From Allorhizobium pseudoryzae (lineage in GTDB: Bacteria > Pseudomonadota > Alphaproteobacteria > Rhizobiales > Rhizobiaceae), in contig NZ_CP049241.1 in NCBI RefSeq assembly GCF_011046245.1, forward strand, positions 2,000,001 through 2,064,000: a DNA stretch of 64,000 bases, written 5' to 3'. Numbering within the stretch: position 1 is the stretch's first letter; each line of letters opens with the position of its first letter. The notes under the pieces were generated by a model, which worked only from the letters and a program-made list of their open reading frames with translations, made no database searches and was not told the origin of the DNA. The position numbers and the translations under genes were made by a program. Below, in pieces: positions 52,525 to 62,285 of the stretch.

Positions 52525-52685
52525 TGACAATCCTTTCTTGATGAATGGGTCGCGGAGAAAACGCCGGCTGAAAGCCTTTGTTCCGCAGCAGGGCAGGCGG
52601 CGGACAGCCGCTTTTTTCTTGAATGCCTTCCGTTTCGTGCCTATAAGCCGGCCATTCCAGACATATTACGCGATGAAGGGGTGCC

Positions 52686-53432
52686 ATGGCTGGCCATTCA
52701 CAGTTCAAGAACATCATGCACCGCAAGGGCCGCCAGGATTCCATCCGGTCGAAGATGTTCTCCAAGCTTGCACGCGAAATCACCGTCGCCGCGAAGGCCG
52801 GTCTGCCTGACCCGACCATGAACGCGGCCTTGCGCCTGGCGATTCAGAACGCCAAGGCGCAGTCGATGCCGAAGGACAATATCGACCGCGCCATCAAGAA
52901 GGCCTCCGGTGCCGATGCCGAAAGCTACGATGCGATCCGTTACGAAGGTTACGGCCCGGGTGGCGTTGCCGTCATCGTCGAGGCGCTCAGCGACAACCGC
53001 AACCGCACGGCCTCCAACATCCGCTCGATCTTCACCAAGGCCGGCGGTGCACTCGGCGAAACCGGCTCGGTGTCCTTCTCCTTCGATCACGTCGGCGAAA
53101 TCGTCTACAAGGTCTCGGCTGGCAGCGCCGATGCCGTCATGGAAGCGGCCATCGAGGCCGGTGCCGATGACGTGATCTCGGAAGAAGACAGCCACACGAT
53201 CATCTGTGGTTTCGAAAGCATTGGCGACGTCTCCAAGGCACTCGAAGCGACACTCGGCGAAGCGGAAACCGTCAAGGCCGTCTGGAAGCCGCAGAACACG
53301 GTGCCGGTGGACGAGGAAAAGGCGCAGTCGCTGATGAAGCTCATCGACAGCCTGGAAGACGATGACGACGTGCAGAACGTCTATTCGAACTTCGAAGTGT
53401 CGGACGAAGTGATGGCGAAGCTGTCCGCCTGA
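52686..53432 (+). CDS. yebC: YebC/PmpR family protein
   Basis: This 248-aa protein starts [20 protein letters not shown] and carries [51 protein letters not shown] and the C-terminal [20 protein letters not shown]. The family binds DNA as a regulator in some bacteria and has been proposed to relieve ribosome stalling. It is commonly near ruvC in many genomes; here it is about 5 kb upstream. A terminator follows. Confidence 0.96.
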   Translation: MAGHSQFKNIMHRKGRQDSIRSKMFSKLAREITVAAKAGLPDPTMNAALRLAIQNAKAQSMPKDNIDRAIKKASGADAESYDAIRYEGYGPGGVAVIVEALSDNRNRTASNIRSIFTKAGGALGETGSVSFSFDHVGEIVYKVSAGSADAVMEAAIEAGADDVISEEDSHTIICGFESIGDVSKALEATLGEAETVKAVWKPQNTVPVDEEKAQSLMKLIDSLEDDDDVQNVYSNFEVSDEVMAKLSA

Positions 53433-53464
53433 GCGGGTTGTTCCACGGCAAGATTTTTAGCAAG

Positions 53465-53495
53465 ACGCCGGCCCGGTTTCGGGGCGGCGTTTTTC
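53465..53495 (+). terminator. yebC terminator
   Basis: ACGCCG (53465-53470) pairs with CGGCGT (53485-53490), with CCC/GGG pairing further in, followed by TTTTCGTTTT. It lies 33 bp after the yebC stop. Confidence 0.8.
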
Positions 53496-53584
53496 GTTTT
53501 GCGCGATAGGAATAGATTTCGGTTCCTTTTTCGGCTCTTCTGTTTCGAGTAGCTGTGTCAGCCTCGCCAACAGGAGCTGCGTGG

Positions 53585-54328
53585 ATGCCCGATTTTCTGG
53601 GTTCGGAATTTCTCACCTTCGTCGCCATCGGGTTCTTTGCGCAGATTGTCGATGGTGCGTTGGGCATGGCCTTCGGGGTGCTCTGCACGACGGCGCTCTT
53701 GTCCGTGGGCGTACCGCCGGCGGTTGCCAGCGCGATGACCCACATCACGGAATGTTTTACGACGGCCGCCTCCGGGCTGTCGCATGCCTATCACCGCAAT
53801 GTGGACTGGCGGCTTGTCGCACGGCTGGCGCCGGCCGGCATGCTGGGCGGCGCCATTGGCGCCTACCTGCTGTCCAGCATCGACGGTTCGGCCATCTCGC
53901 CGTTCATTTCCGTCTATCTCATCTGCATCGGCCTTTACATTCTCTACAAGGCCTTTCGCCCGCGCTGGCCGCGCGATGTCAGCGACTGGATCATCCCTTA
54001 CGTCGGCGGATTCGGCGGCCTGATGGATTCGATCGGCGGTGGGGGCTGGGGGCCTGTCGTCACCAGCACGCTTCTGGGGCGCGGTCACGATGCCAAGAAG
54101 GTGATCGGTTCTGCCAATTTCACCGAGTTCGCGGTCACCATGGTCATTTCGCTGACGTTCATCCTGACGCTTGGGTGGACGCAGCTGAGTTCTGCCGCGG
54201 GGCTTATCGTTGGCGGCGTGCTGGCGGCACCCGTGGGCGCGATCCTGGTCAAGCATCTGCCGGTCCGCCCGCTGATGATCGGCGTGTCGCTTCTCATCGT
54301 CGCCACGGCGATCATCCGCCTGCTCTGA
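53585..54328 (+). CDS. TauE/SafE (TSUP) family permease
   Basis: From ATG 53585 this is a 247-aa permease of the TSUP family (MPDFLGSEFLTFVAIGFFAQ). It has the first-repeat motif GALGMAFGVLCTTALLSVG, FTTAASGLSHA, GMLGGAIGAYLLS, and the second-repeat GGFGGLMDSIGGGGWGPVVT. Such proteins usually export sulfite or sulfur-containing anions. An AGGAG site lies before the ATG. It is a second, distinct TSUP protein, not a copy of the one at 21398, and it lies between yebC and an unrecognised gene. Confidence 0.85.
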   Translation: MPDFLGSEFLTFVAIGFFAQIVDGALGMAFGVLCTTALLSVGVPPAVASAMTHITECFTTAASGLSHAYHRNVDWRLVARLAPAGMLGGAIGAYLLSSIDGSAISPFISVYLICIGLYILYKAFRPRWPRDVSDWIIPYVGGFGGLMDSIGGGGWGPVVTSTLLGRGHDAKKVIGSANFTEFAVTMVISLTFILTLGWTQLSSAAGLIVGGVLAAPVGAILVKHLPVRPLMIGVSLLIVATAIIRLL

Positions 54329-54442
54329 GGGGCCAGCAAGCCTCGGGCATGCCTGACGTGCCAGCCTTCTCCTGCATTTGAGCCCTTTGTCCGATTCCAC
54401 CATCCACAGCGGAGCCGGGCCTCTCGTTTTCAGGAGATATCC

Positions 54443-55069
54443 ATGGTTTCTGCCCTTGATTCCACCCGTCTCTGGTCGATGCAGACCACGCTTCGGATCA
54501 TGAAGGATGAGGAGGCCAAAACCTCCCAGCAGGGCAGGAGCGATGGAGCCGCCAGCAGCATTCTGGCGCAGTACGGCATCGACGCGTCCGAAGACGATGG
54601 CAGTGACACTTCGACCTATACGCTTGCCGATTACCTGACCGGCACCAAAACCTCGGATAGCGAGGAAACCTCGGAGAAGACCGTCTCCGACGACATCGAA
54701 AGCGTCTCCTTCATGAAGGGCTTGAAGGCGAAGCTCGAGGAGATGAAGGGCACGCCATCCACGAAGGCACAGGCCGAGGCGATGCTTGCCGCCCTTGATG
54801 CCGGCACGTTGACGGTGACCGATGCGCAAAAGGGGCAGGCGATCACCGCCTGGGATGCCGAGGCCAAGGACGCAACCGCCAATACCGCAGCCACCACCGA
54901 CATATCCGAGTGGAGTTCCTATCTGCGCGACCATCTTTCACGTGAGAGTGGCGGCAAATACGCGCTGAACGCGGATGGCAGCTATACCGACAAGGCCACC
55001 GGCCACAGCGCCTCTTTCGGCATGATTGGCGACCACTACTATTACCTCAGCTGGCCGACCGGCAGCTGA
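54443..55069 (+). CDS. Uncharacterised 208-aa protein, acidic and Ser/Thr-rich
   Basis: I do not recognise this protein. It starts MVSALDSTRLWSMQTTLRIM, has an acidic, Ser/Thr/Asp/Glu-rich middle (TYTLADYLTGTKTSDSEETS), a helical segment (SVSFMKGLKAKLEEMKG) and a C-terminal part SGGKYALNADGSYTDKATGH ending FGMIGDHYYYLSWPTGS. There is no signal peptide, membrane segment or recognised motif. An AGGAG site precedes the ATG at 54443. It is followed by the convergent LLM oxidoreductase gene. It could be an effector or surface protein, but nothing proves that. Confidence 0.65.
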   Translation: MVSALDSTRLWSMQTTLRIMKDEEAKTSQQGRSDGAASSILAQYGIDASEDDGSDTSTYTLADYLTGTKTSDSEETSEKTVSDDIESVSFMKGLKAKLEEMKGTPSTKAQAEAMLAALDAGTLTVTDAQKGQAITAWDAEAKDATANTAATTDISEWSSYLRDHLSRESGGKYALNADGSYTDKATGHSASFGMIGDHYYYLSWPTGS

Positions 55070-55115
55070 GGTCTTCATCGGACGGTCTGCCGTGGCTTTG
55101 AAGGCTCAGGCGCGC

Positions 55116-56114
55116 TCAGTGCATCTTCTGCATGAGCGGCAGGCTCGCGAACAGTTCCACTGATCTGAGGCGCGCCTTGATGTCGTGGATCGGCATCGAG
55201 ATGATCAGCTCGTCTGCACCGGTTGTGGCAATGAACTCGTCGAGCTTCCCGTGGACCGTCTCCGGCGAACCGACGGCGGCATAGCGTAGCGTGTGTTCGA
55301 CATTGATGCGCTCCATGTCCGTCCAGAAACCATCCATGTCCTTCACCGGTCGCGGGAACCGGCCACGGACATTGCGCCGCAGATTGACGAACTGCTGCTG
55401 GGCCGAGGTGAAGTGGTACTGCGCCTCCTCGTCCGTCTCGGCCGCAACCCCCATCAGGCCGGCGATCACGTAAGGCCTGTACAACCGGTCGGAGGGCTGG
55501 AAGCGCTCGCGGTAGATCGCCAGCGCATCCAGCAGCATGTCGGGTGCGAAGTGCGAGGCAAAGGCATAAGGCAGGCCAAGGGCTGCGGCGAGATGCGCGC
55601 TGTAGAGGCTGGAGCCGAGCAGCCAGATCGGCACTTTCGTGTTCATACCGGGCACGGCCAGGATTGCCTGATCCTCGCGCGGAGCATCGAGAAGCTGCTG
55701 AAGTTCGACGATATCATGCGGGAAATTCTCGGCGCCGGCCTCCAGATTGCGCCGGAGCGCCCGCGCCGTGCGCATATCGGTTCCCGGTGCGCGGCCGAGG
55801 CCCAGATCGACACGGCCCGGAAACAGGGCCTCCAGCGTGCCGAACTGTTCAGCGATCACCAGCGGCGAATGGTTGGGCAGCATGATGCCGCCGGAGCCGA
55901 TGCGGATGCGCTTGGTGGCAGCCCCGACGTGGCCGATGACGATGGAGGTCGCAGCACTGGCAATGCCCGGCATGCCGTGATGTTCGGCCAGCCAAACGCG
56001 GTTGTAGCCCTGTTCTTCCGCCGCCTGCGCCAGCTGGCGCGAGTGGTCGAGCGCCTGGCTTGCATCCGCGCCGTCCGGAATGGGAGAAAGATCGAGAATG
56101 GAAAAAGGGATCAT
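55116..56114 (-). CDS. LLM-class flavin-dependent oxidoreductase
   Basis: This 332-aa protein has the bacterial luciferase-like fold and starts [20 protein letters not shown]. It contains [20 protein letters not shown], the F420/FMN-type [20 protein letters not shown] and [14 protein letters not shown]. It is close in appearance to the YhbW-like MsnO8/alkane-monooxygenase group. Substrate unknown. It is convergent with the 54443 gene and is preceded by the MCP-like gene in the same direction. Confidence 0.88.
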   Translation of the reverse strand: MIPFSILDLSPIPDGADASQALDHSRQLAQAAEEQGYNRVWLAEHHGMPGIASAATSIVIGHVGAATKRIRIGSGGIMLPNHSPLVIAEQFGTLEALFPGRVDLGLGRAPGTDMRTARALRRNLEAGAENFPHDIVELQQLLDAPREDQAILAVPGMNTKVPIWLLGSSLYSAHLAAALGLPYAFASHFAPDMLLDALAIYRERFQPSDRLYRPYVIAGLMGVAAETDEEAQYHFTSAQQQFVNLRRNVRGRFPRPVKDMDGFWTDMERINVEHTLRYAAVGSPETVHGKLDEFIATTGADELIISMPIHDIKARLRSVELFASLPLMQKMH

Positions 56115-56187
56115 GGCACTGCTTTGCGTGTTCGTTTCATCATCAATGGTGTGTTGACTGCCATGTAGTCATTCGACGGCGAAAACG

Positions 56188-56222
56188 AAGGGCCGAACCC
56201 CGATTTCCGAGGTCCGGCCCTT
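56188..56222 (-). terminator. Strong hairpin between MCP-like and LLM genes
   Basis: AAGGGCCG (56188-56195) pairs with CGGCCCTT (56215-56222), with further internal pairing. On the minus strand it is followed by CGTTTTCG. It lies 38 bp after the MCP-like stop codon. Confidence 0.7.
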
Positions 56223-56260
56223 ATTGTAATTGCCCGGGGAAGGCCCCCGGGGAACGCCTG

Positions 56261-57574
56261 TCAGGTAATGCAGCGCAGGTTCGGCTTTTCGCCGGCTCTG
56301 GCGCGACCCGCCTGGGCAGGGGCTGCGAACTGGAAAGCAGCAAGGCGTGTCTCCACCGCGCTCACCTCGCTCATCATGCGGATCATCGCGCCTTCGTTGG
56401 CCTGGACGATATCCAGCGATCTTGCAAGCACGGTGTCGGTTTCCGCCGCGGCCAGATGCGCCAGCGACAGACGCTGCATCTCGAGGTCTGCATTGCGGCT
56501 CAGGCGTTCCGCAGGCTCCTTCAGGTCGGCGATGGCTGCGCCCGCATGGAGCGCCACGCGCTCCAGACGAAGGGCTTCGCGATTGCATTCCGCCACCTGC
56601 TGCTCGGCTTCCCGGCACTGCTGCAGCAGGTCCTGGGCCGTGCGCATGCTGGCATCGGCCAAGGCACGGGTCATCTGCAGAGGGCGATCACTGTCAAACC
56701 CAGCCTCCGCTTTGCCATGTGCTTCCTCCGGTCGCAGAACGACCGACAGGTGTTCTGCCTGGATGGCGATGTCGCCCACCGCGTGAGCCAGTTCCGTCAG
56801 GCGATCCAGTGCATGGCTGGCGCCATCGCCGGCATCCCGGATTGCGGCGGCCATCTGTGTCAGTTGAGCGTCGGTGCCAGACAACGTGTCCACCCGGCGA
56901 ACGATCAGCTCGGCATCGTCATGGCGCATCCGTGCGGCCCGCTGCAGAACCTCGATTGCCGCCGAGGCCTTTTTCGCGGTCGGAATGGCATTTGCGATCC
57001 GGTCCCCGATGATCGCCAGATCGCCCTGGCTGCTGCGCGCCTGTTCTCGCAGCAGGGCGTTGTTTTCCCGCACTGCATAGAGATTGACGTTGAGCATGGC
57101 GGCCAGGCGATTGACGCGCATGCGAAGCGCTTCGAAGGGACCTTCGAGTTCCTCCTGGATCTGGCAGTTCAGGTCGCCGTTCGACAGACGCCGCAGCGCC
57201 TCATCGATCCGCCGCACCGTTTCCTCCGATGCCGCGGGAGCTTCGGGTGGAGCCGGCTGCGGATGCAGCAAGGCGCGTGCCAGAGCACCGATTTCGTCGC
57301 GCCGCATGGTGTCGCGGCCGCTTTCGTGGACATGGCCGGCACGTTGCGATGCGTCCGCATCGCGCGCCAGCCTCTTCAGGGGCGCGTCAATCGAAACCGC
57401 GATCATGACCATCGCGGCGCATGCGGACAAAGCCGCGAGGATGCTGAAGCCCAGGATCTCCGGTGATATCCGCATGGCCGAAACGGCGATGAGGACAGCA
57501 GCCACGAGATTGAACGCGACGAAAAACAGGATCGTCTCGATCGGCCGGATCTTCAAGCGGGTGAACATCATCAT
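56261..57574 (-). CDS. Membrane protein with HAMP-like and coiled-coil regions (MCP-related)
   Basis: This 437-aa protein has two hydrophobic helices ([20 protein letters not shown] and [20 protein letters not shown]), a HAMP-like stretch ([13 protein letters not shown]) and then a very long helical, coiled-coil-rich domain ([40 protein letters not shown]). It resembles chemoreceptors in layout, but the highly conserved MCP signalling hairpin around the E-rich [20 protein letters not shown] motif is absent. I start at ATG 57574, which has a GGAGG site five bases upstream. It is divergent from ruvC. The ligand is unknown. Confidence 0.65.
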   Translation of the reverse strand: MMMFTRLKIRPIETILFFVAFNLVAAVLIAVSAMRISPEILGFSILAALSACAAMVMIAVSIDAPLKRLARDADASQRAGHVHESGRDTMRRDEIGALARALLHPQPAPPEAPAASEETVRRIDEALRRLSNGDLNCQIQEELEGPFEALRMRVNRLAAMLNVNLYAVRENNALLREQARSSQGDLAIIGDRIANAIPTAKKASAAIEVLQRAARMRHDDAELIVRRVDTLSGTDAQLTQMAAAIRDAGDGASHALDRLTELAHAVGDIAIQAEHLSVVLRPEEAHGKAEAGFDSDRPLQMTRALADASMRTAQDLLQQCREAEQQVAECNREALRLERVALHAGAAIADLKEPAERLSRNADLEMQRLSLAHLAAAETDTVLARSLDIVQANEGAMIRMMSEVSAVETRLAAFQFAAPAQAGRARAGEKPNLRCIT

Positions 57575-57763
57575 GATGACCTCCAATCTTGGTTCCTGGG
57601 AACCCCTAATGCGATTCGGGCGCGCCAGTTGCCTCTCTTTAACGGTACGGGCGAGGTCCCAATTCGTAACTTTAATACTTGGTTAATATTCCTCCGGCTT
57701 TGTTTCGTTTTTGTTCACATCGCTGCTGGCCCGGATGCCGGCAAACGGAGTAGGATTGCGGAC

Positions 57764-58276
57764 ATGAGCAACACGATTCGGATCATCGGCATCGATCCCG
57801 GCCTGCGCCGCACCGGCTGGGGCATCATCGAGACGCTGGGCAACAGCCTCAAGTTCGTCGCGTCGGGCACGGTGACCTCGGACGGCGACATGGATCTCGC
57901 CTCGCGCCTCTGCCAGTTGCACGATGGCCTGGCGGAGGTGGTGCATGCCTACCAGCCGGACGAGGCGGCGGTGGAGCAGACGTTCGTCAACAAGGATGCG
58001 GTTGCGACGCTGAAGCTTGGCCAGGCGCGTGGCGTGGTGATGTTGGTGCCGGCGCGTGCGGGGCTTCCGGTAGCCGAATATGCGCCGAATGCCGTCAAAA
58101 AGGCGGTCATCGGCGTCGGCCACGGCGAAAAGCAGCAGATCCACATGATGCTGAAGATCCTGATGCCTAAGGCGGAATTCAAGGGCAACGACGCCGCCGA
58201 TGCGCTCGCCATCGCCATCTGCCACGCCCACAATCGCGGCGGCCACCGCATGCGCCAGGTGCTGGCTTCGGCATAG
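57764..58276 (+). CDS. ruvC: Holliday junction resolvase RuvC
   Basis: This 170-aa endonuclease starts [20 protein letters not shown], with the active-site Asp in GIDPG. It has [38 protein letters not shown] and the C-terminal acidic site in [16 protein letters not shown]. It cuts Holliday junctions during homologous recombination. I use ATG 57764. It is the first gene of the ruv cluster and is followed after 57 bp by a VapB antitoxin gene. Confidence 0.95.
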   Translation: MSNTIRIIGIDPGLRRTGWGIIETLGNSLKFVASGTVTSDGDMDLASRLCQLHDGLAEVVHAYQPDEAAVEQTFVNKDAVATLKLGQARGVVMLVPARAGLPVAEYAPNAVKKAVIGVGHGEKQQIHMMLKILMPKAEFKGNDAADALAIAICHAHNRGGHRMRQVLASA

Positions 58277-58333
58277 ATGTTCTTGACTTGTTCTCATGGT
58301 AAGGATATTTCTTACTGGAAAGGGAGCCCGTCA

Positions 58334-58585
58334 ATGCGTGTGACGTCTAAAGGTCAAGTAACGATACCCCGTGATCTGCGCGAAATGGTGGGCATTGCGC
58401 CCAATTCCGAGGTCGTATTCGCGATTGAAAATGGTAGGCTGACGCTTGCCCCCAAGCAGATGGTTCACCCCGAGGCAGAACGTGACCGACTTGCCCGGTT
58501 CATCGAGACCCTCGACCGGCTTGAAGGGACTGGCGCGCAGGATATCGATGCAGATGCCCTGATGCGTCTGACGCGGGACCGATAG
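58334..58585 (+). CDS. vapB: AbrB/MazE-type antitoxin of the first VapBC module
   Basis: This 83-aa protein has a swapped-hairpin AbrB DNA-binding domain (MRVTSKGQVTIPRDLREMVG, then VVFAIENGRLTLAPK) and a C-terminal toxin-binding tail (ERDRLARFIETLDRLEG). It would bind its own promoter and neutralise the VapC encoded immediately downstream, whose GTG start is 2 bp after the TAG stop. The pair sits between ruvC and ruvA. Confidence 0.85.
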   Translation: MRVTSKGQVTIPRDLREMVGIAPNSEVVFAIENGRLTLAPKQMVHPEAERDRLARFIETLDRLEGTGAQDIDADALMRLTRDR

Positions 58586-58587
58586 TC

Positions 58588-59004
58588 GTGGCGGTTCTGG
58601 TTGATACGAATGTGCTGGTGGATCTGGCCGTTCGGGATCCTGCCTGGTACGGCTGGTCGCGAAGCCGTCTCATGAAGCTTGCTGGGCGCGAACCGCTTGT
58701 CATCAACCCGATTATCTATGCCGAGTTCTCTGTTCGCTACCGGGATATCGATGAGGTGGATCGGCTCCTGCCGCCGGACGAGTTTCATCGTGAGAGCCTG
58801 CCATGGTCCGCGGCATTCGCTGCCGGTGCCGCCTTTCGTGTTTACCGTGCAGCGGGTGGATCGAAGGATCGCGTCCTGCCTGACTTCCTGATCGGAGCGC
58901 ATGCCGCGATCGGCGGATACGCAATCCTGACGCGCGATCCGAAAGGTTACCGAGCCTACTTCCCCGACGTGCCCCTGATCTCTCCCGAAACCCATCCGCT
59001 TTAA
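58588..59004 (+). CDS. vapC: PIN-domain toxin VapC, first module
   Basis: This 138-aa PIN ribonuclease toxin starts with GTG and reads [20 protein letters not shown]. The acidic metal-binding residues are visible: the first Asp in VDTNVL, Glu in YAEFSV, Asp in [10 protein letters not shown] and Asp in LTRDPKGYR. VapC toxins usually cleave tRNA or rRNA and stop translation. It is followed after 17 bp by ruvA and appears intact. Confidence 0.9.
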   Translation: MAVLVDTNVLVDLAVRDPAWYGWSRSRLMKLAGREPLVINPIIYAEFSVRYRDIDEVDRLLPPDEFHRESLPWSAAFAAGAAFRVYRAAGGSKDRVLPDFLIGAHAAIGGYAILTRDPKGYRAYFPDVPLISPETHPL

Positions 59005-59021
59005 CCCTTGGACCTCTTTCC

Positions 59022-59639
59022 ATGATCGGCAAACTCAAAGGCACCATCGACGAGATCGGTGAGGACTATGTTCTGGTGGATGTGCATGGCGTCTGTTACG
59101 TCGCCCATTGCTCGTCGCGCACGCTGTCGCGCATCGGCTCGGTGGGAGAGGCGGTCATCCTCTTCATCGAAACCTATGTGCGGGAGGACCAGCTGAAGCT
59201 CTTCGGCTTCATGAGTGCCTTGGAGCGGGAATGGTTCAACCTGCTGCAGAGCGTGCAGGGGGTCGGCGCGAAGGTGGCCCTTGCCGTACTTTCGACGCTG
59301 ACGCCGTCGGAACTCGCCAATGCGATCGCGCTGCAGGACCGTGCGGCGGTCTCCCGCGCGCCCGGTGTCGGCCCGAAGGTCGCCACGCGCATCGTGACCG
59401 AGCTGAAGAACCGCGCCCCGGCCTTCGCGGGCGAGGCGAGTGGCACCATCGGCCTGAAACAGGAACTGGGCGAGGGTGTGGCTGCGGCGCCGGTTGCCGA
59501 TGCGGTCTCGGCGCTCACCAATCTCGGCTATTCGCGCGACCAGGCCGCCAATGCGGTTGCGGCGGCGCTGAAGACCGCTGGCGAGGGGGCCGATAGCGCC
59601 AAGCTGATCCGGCTGGGCTTGAAGGAGCTTTCGCGGTGA
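59022..59639 (+). CDS. ruvA: Holliday junction helicase accessory protein RuvA
   Basis: This 205-aa protein starts [20 protein letters not shown]. It has the DNA-binding helix-hairpin-helix motifs [18 protein letters not shown] and [18 protein letters not shown], and a C-terminal RuvB-interacting domain ([20 protein letters not shown]). It forms the tetramer that holds Holliday junctions for RuvB. It lies between two vapBC modules. Confidence 0.96.
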   Translation: MIGKLKGTIDEIGEDYVLVDVHGVCYVAHCSSRTLSRIGSVGEAVILFIETYVREDQLKLFGFMSALEREWFNLLQSVQGVGAKVALAVLSTLTPSELANAIALQDRAAVSRAPGVGPKVATRIVTELKNRAPAFAGEASGTIGLKQELGEGVAAAPVADAVSALTNLGYSRDQAANAVAAALKTAGEGADSAKLIRLGLKELSR

Positions 59640-59694
59640 ATTCCTTGCGCAAGACACAATTCCTTACTATTCTAAAAAAGTAAGGAGATCCGTT

Positions 59695-59955
59695 ATGAAT
59701 GTCTTTTACGGAACGATGACCTCGAAGGGGCAGACCACCGTGCCTGCCGAAGTGCGGGAATTGTTGAAGCTGAAGCCGGGTGACCGGATCCGCTATGTCG
59801 TTCAGGATGGCAAGGTGAGCCTGAAGGCGAAAAACAAGCGCCTGCGCGATCTGGCTGGCATTTTGCATCGTCCCGGTATGGCGCCTCTGACGCTCGGGGA
59901 GATGGACGATGCTGTCGGGGACGCGGTGTCGGACCACGTGATGCGCAGCGAATGA
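59695..59955 (+). CDS. vapB: AbrB-type antitoxin of the second VapBC module
   Basis: This 86-aa antitoxin reads MNVFYGTMTSKGQTTVPAEV, then LLKLKPGDRIRYVVQDGKV and a C-terminal toxin-binding region (GMAPLTLGEMDDAVGDAVS). Its stop overlaps the vapC start by four bases (ATGA). It is only distantly like the first vapB, so this is not a tandem duplication. A GGAG site lies before the ATG. Confidence 0.87.
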   Translation: MNVFYGTMTSKGQTTVPAEVRELLKLKPGDRIRYVVQDGKVSLKAKNKRLRDLAGILHRPGMAPLTLGEMDDAVGDAVSDHVMRSE

Positions 59956-60350
59956 TCGGCATCGACACGAATATTCTCTTGCGCTTGACCTGCCAGGATG
60001 ACGAAACGCAGTCCAGGCTTGTTATCCAGTGGGTGGAAGGCCTGACAGTCGAAGAGCCGGGTTTCATCAACAGCGCGGTCCTGCTCGAATTCGTCTGGAC
60101 CGCGCGCCGGCGTCTCAAGATGTCGCGGGAGGAGCTGAAGCTGATCCTGTCCGGACTTCTTGATTCGGACAACCTTGTCATGGAAGACGAGAGCGTCATT
60201 GAACTGGCCCTCGATGAAATGGATCGTTCGACCGAGGAATTTGCAGACATTTACATCGCTCTCAAGAACCGGGAGCTAGGATGCCGGACCACCATGACGC
60301 TGGACAAAAAAGCCGCGGAGCGAGTCCCCGGCATGGAACTGCTCGCATGA
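59952..60350 (+). CDS. vapC: PIN-domain toxin VapC, second module
   Basis: This 132-aa protein reads [20 protein letters not shown] with catalytic Asp in GIDTNIL, Glu in [10 protein letters not shown], Asp in [12 protein letters not shown] and Asp in MTLDKKA. All four acidic positions are present, so it looks active. Its stop overlaps the ruvB ATG by four bases (ATGA), so ruvB translation is probably coupled to that of this toxin. Confidence 0.92.
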   Translation: MIGIDTNILLRLTCQDDETQSRLVIQWVEGLTVEEPGFINSAVLLEFVWTARRRLKMSREELKLILSGLLDSDNLVMEDESVIELALDEMDRSTEEFADIYIALKNRELGCRTTMTLDKKAAERVPGMELLA

Positions 60351-61387
60351 CCTTACCCAATCCCATCCTGTCGCCGGAAAAGAAGGGCGAAGACCTCGAT
60401 GCGGCGTTGCGCCCGCAGACGCTGGACGAGTTCACCGGCCAGGCGGAGGCACGCGCCAATCTGAAGGTCTTCATCGAAGCGGCGAAGAACCGCGGCGAGG
60501 CGCTGGATCACGTGCTGTTCGTCGGTCCTCCCGGTCTCGGCAAGACGACGCTGGCGCAGATCATGGCCAAGGAACTCGGCGTCAATTTCCGCTCCACCTC
60601 CGGTCCGGTGATTGCCAAGGCCGGGGATCTGGCGGCGCTTCTCACCAATCTCGAAGAGCGCGACGTGCTGTTCATCGACGAAATCCACCGGCTGAACCCG
60701 GCGGTGGAGGAAATCCTCTATCCCGCCATGGAGGATTTCCAGCTCGATCTCATCATCGGCGAGGGGCCTGCGGCCCGCTCGGTGAAGATCGACCTGTCGA
60801 AGTTCACCCTGGTCGCCGCCACCACGCGTCTCGGCCTTCTGACGACGCCGCTGCGCGATCGGTTCGGCATTCCGGTGCGGCTCAATTTCTATACGGTCGA
60901 TGAACTGGAACTGATCGTGCGGCGCGGGGCGCGGCTGATGGGGCTCGGCATGACCGATGCCGGCGCGCGCGAGATTGCCCGCCGCGCGCGTGGAACGCCG
61001 CGCATTGCCGGCCGGCTGTTGCGCCGCGTGCGCGATTTTGCCGAGGTGGCGCGTGCCGAGGCCGTGACGAAGGAGATCGCCGACGAGGCGCTGACCCGCC
61101 TGCATGTGGACCATGCCGGCCTCGACCAGTTGGACAAGCGTTACCTCAGCATGATCGCCGTCAATTTCGGCGGAGGGCCGGTGGGCATTGAGACGATTGC
61201 CGCGGGCCTGTCGGAACCGCGCGATGCGATCGAGGATATCATCGAGCCCTACATGATCCAGCAGGGGTTCATCCAGCGCACGCCGCGCGGGCGGGTGCTC
61301 ACGGCAACCGCCTGGCGGCATCTCGGCCTGCAGCCGCCGAAGGAACTGGAGGCGGCGCAATTCCGTCTGTTCAGCGAGGACGACTGA
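60347..61387 (+). CDS. ruvB: Holliday junction branch-migration ATPase RuvB
   Basis: This 346-aa AAA+ motor starts [20 protein letters not shown], with Walker [16 protein letters not shown], Walker [14 protein letters not shown], sensor [15 protein letters not shown] and the C-terminal winged helix ([20 protein letters not shown]). It drives branch migration of Holliday junctions with RuvA. The ATG at 60347 overlaps the vapC stop by four bases; the frame is open for 66 bp upstream but that would duplicate vapC coding. Confidence 0.97.
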   Translation: MTLPNPILSPEKKGEDLDAALRPQTLDEFTGQAEARANLKVFIEAAKNRGEALDHVLFVGPPGLGKTTLAQIMAKELGVNFRSTSGPVIAKAGDLAALLTNLEERDVLFIDEIHRLNPAVEEILYPAMEDFQLDLIIGEGPAARSVKIDLSKFTLVAATTRLGLLTTPLRDRFGIPVRLNFYTVDELELIVRRGARLMGLGMTDAGAREIARRARGTPRIAGRLLRRVRDFAEVARAEAVTKEIADEALTRLHVDHAGLDQLDKRYLSMIAVNFGGGPVGIETIAAGLSEPRDAIEDIIEPYMIQQGFIQRTPRGRVLTATAWRHLGLQPPKELEAAQFRLFSEDD

Positions 61388-62284
61388 GTGCTTACACGCC
61401 GTTCTCTCATCAAGCTGCTCGCCGGCGGTTTTGTCGCGGCTGTCGGCACGGTCGCCTTCCCGTTTCTCGAAGCCTTTGCAAAGCCGCGCATCGAGACCTA
61501 TCGGTTGACGCCTAAACGCTGGACGCCGGGTCTTTCCCTGAAGATCTGCGTGATCGCCGACATCCATGCGTGTCGCCCGTGGATGGATGGGCGGCGTGTC
61601 GCCAGCATCTGCGCCCAGGCGCAAGGCCTTGATGCCGACATGGTCCTGCTGCTCGGGGATTACATGCCCGGCATGCACAAGCTGGCCGAGCCTCTGGCGA
61701 TGGAGGAGTGGTCGAAGCCGCTTGGCGAACTCAGCGCACCGCTTGGCGTGCATGCCGTACTCGGCAATCACGATTACTGGTCCGACATCGCCTTCCAGCG
61801 TGACCCGTCCCGAGAGCCGGTCGTCATCCAGGCGCTGCAGGCGGCGGGTGTCTCCGTTCTCGTTAACCGGGCGCTCCGGCTGGAAAAGGATGGTCGTGCC
61901 TTCTGGCTCGCCGGCCTGGGGGACCAGATCGCTCTGCTCGCACGGTACGGGCACGGTTATGACACCGGCGTCGATGATCTGACCGGCACGCTCTCGCAGG
62001 TAACCGACGACGCGCCGGTGATCATGATGGCGCACGAGCCGGACGTCTTTCTCAACCCCGATCCGCGGATCAGCCTGACCCTGTCGGGGCATACGCATGG
62101 CGGGCAGGTCAATCTGTTCGGCTGGCGGCCGATCAATGCTTCCTACGGCTCGGCGCTTTATCCGGCGGGCCTGTTCCGCAAGGCGGAGGGCGACCTCATC
62201 GTCTCGCGCGGGCTCGGCTGCTCCTCGCTGCCGATGCGGATCGGCAACTGGCCAGAAATCCTGCTGATCGAACTCGGAGCATGA
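61388..62284 (+). CDS. Exported metallophosphoesterase (YkuE-like)
   Basis: This 298-aa protein has a GTG start directly after the ruvB stop. It has an N-terminal twin-arginine-like signal (MLTRRSLIKLLAGGFVAAVG) and the metallophosphoesterase motifs ICVIADIHACRPWMDG, LLLGDYMPGMHK, AVLGNHDYWSD, MMAHEPDVFLN and LTLSGHTHGGQVNLFGW. It is probably a periplasmic or membrane-facing phosphodiesterase of the YkuE/YaeI group. Substrate unknown. Confidence 0.9.
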   Translation: MLTRRSLIKLLAGGFVAAVGTVAFPFLEAFAKPRIETYRLTPKRWTPGLSLKICVIADIHACRPWMDGRRVASICAQAQGLDADMVLLLGDYMPGMHKLAEPLAMEEWSKPLGELSAPLGVHAVLGNHDYWSDIAFQRDPSREPVVIQALQAAGVSVLVNRALRLEKDGRAFWLAGLGDQIALLARYGHGYDTGVDDLTGTLSQVTDDAPVIMMAHEPDVFLNPDPRISLTLSGHTHGGQVNLFGWRPINASYGSALYPAGLFRKAEGDLIVSRGLGCSSLPMRIGNWPEILLIELGA

Positions 62285-62285
62285 C

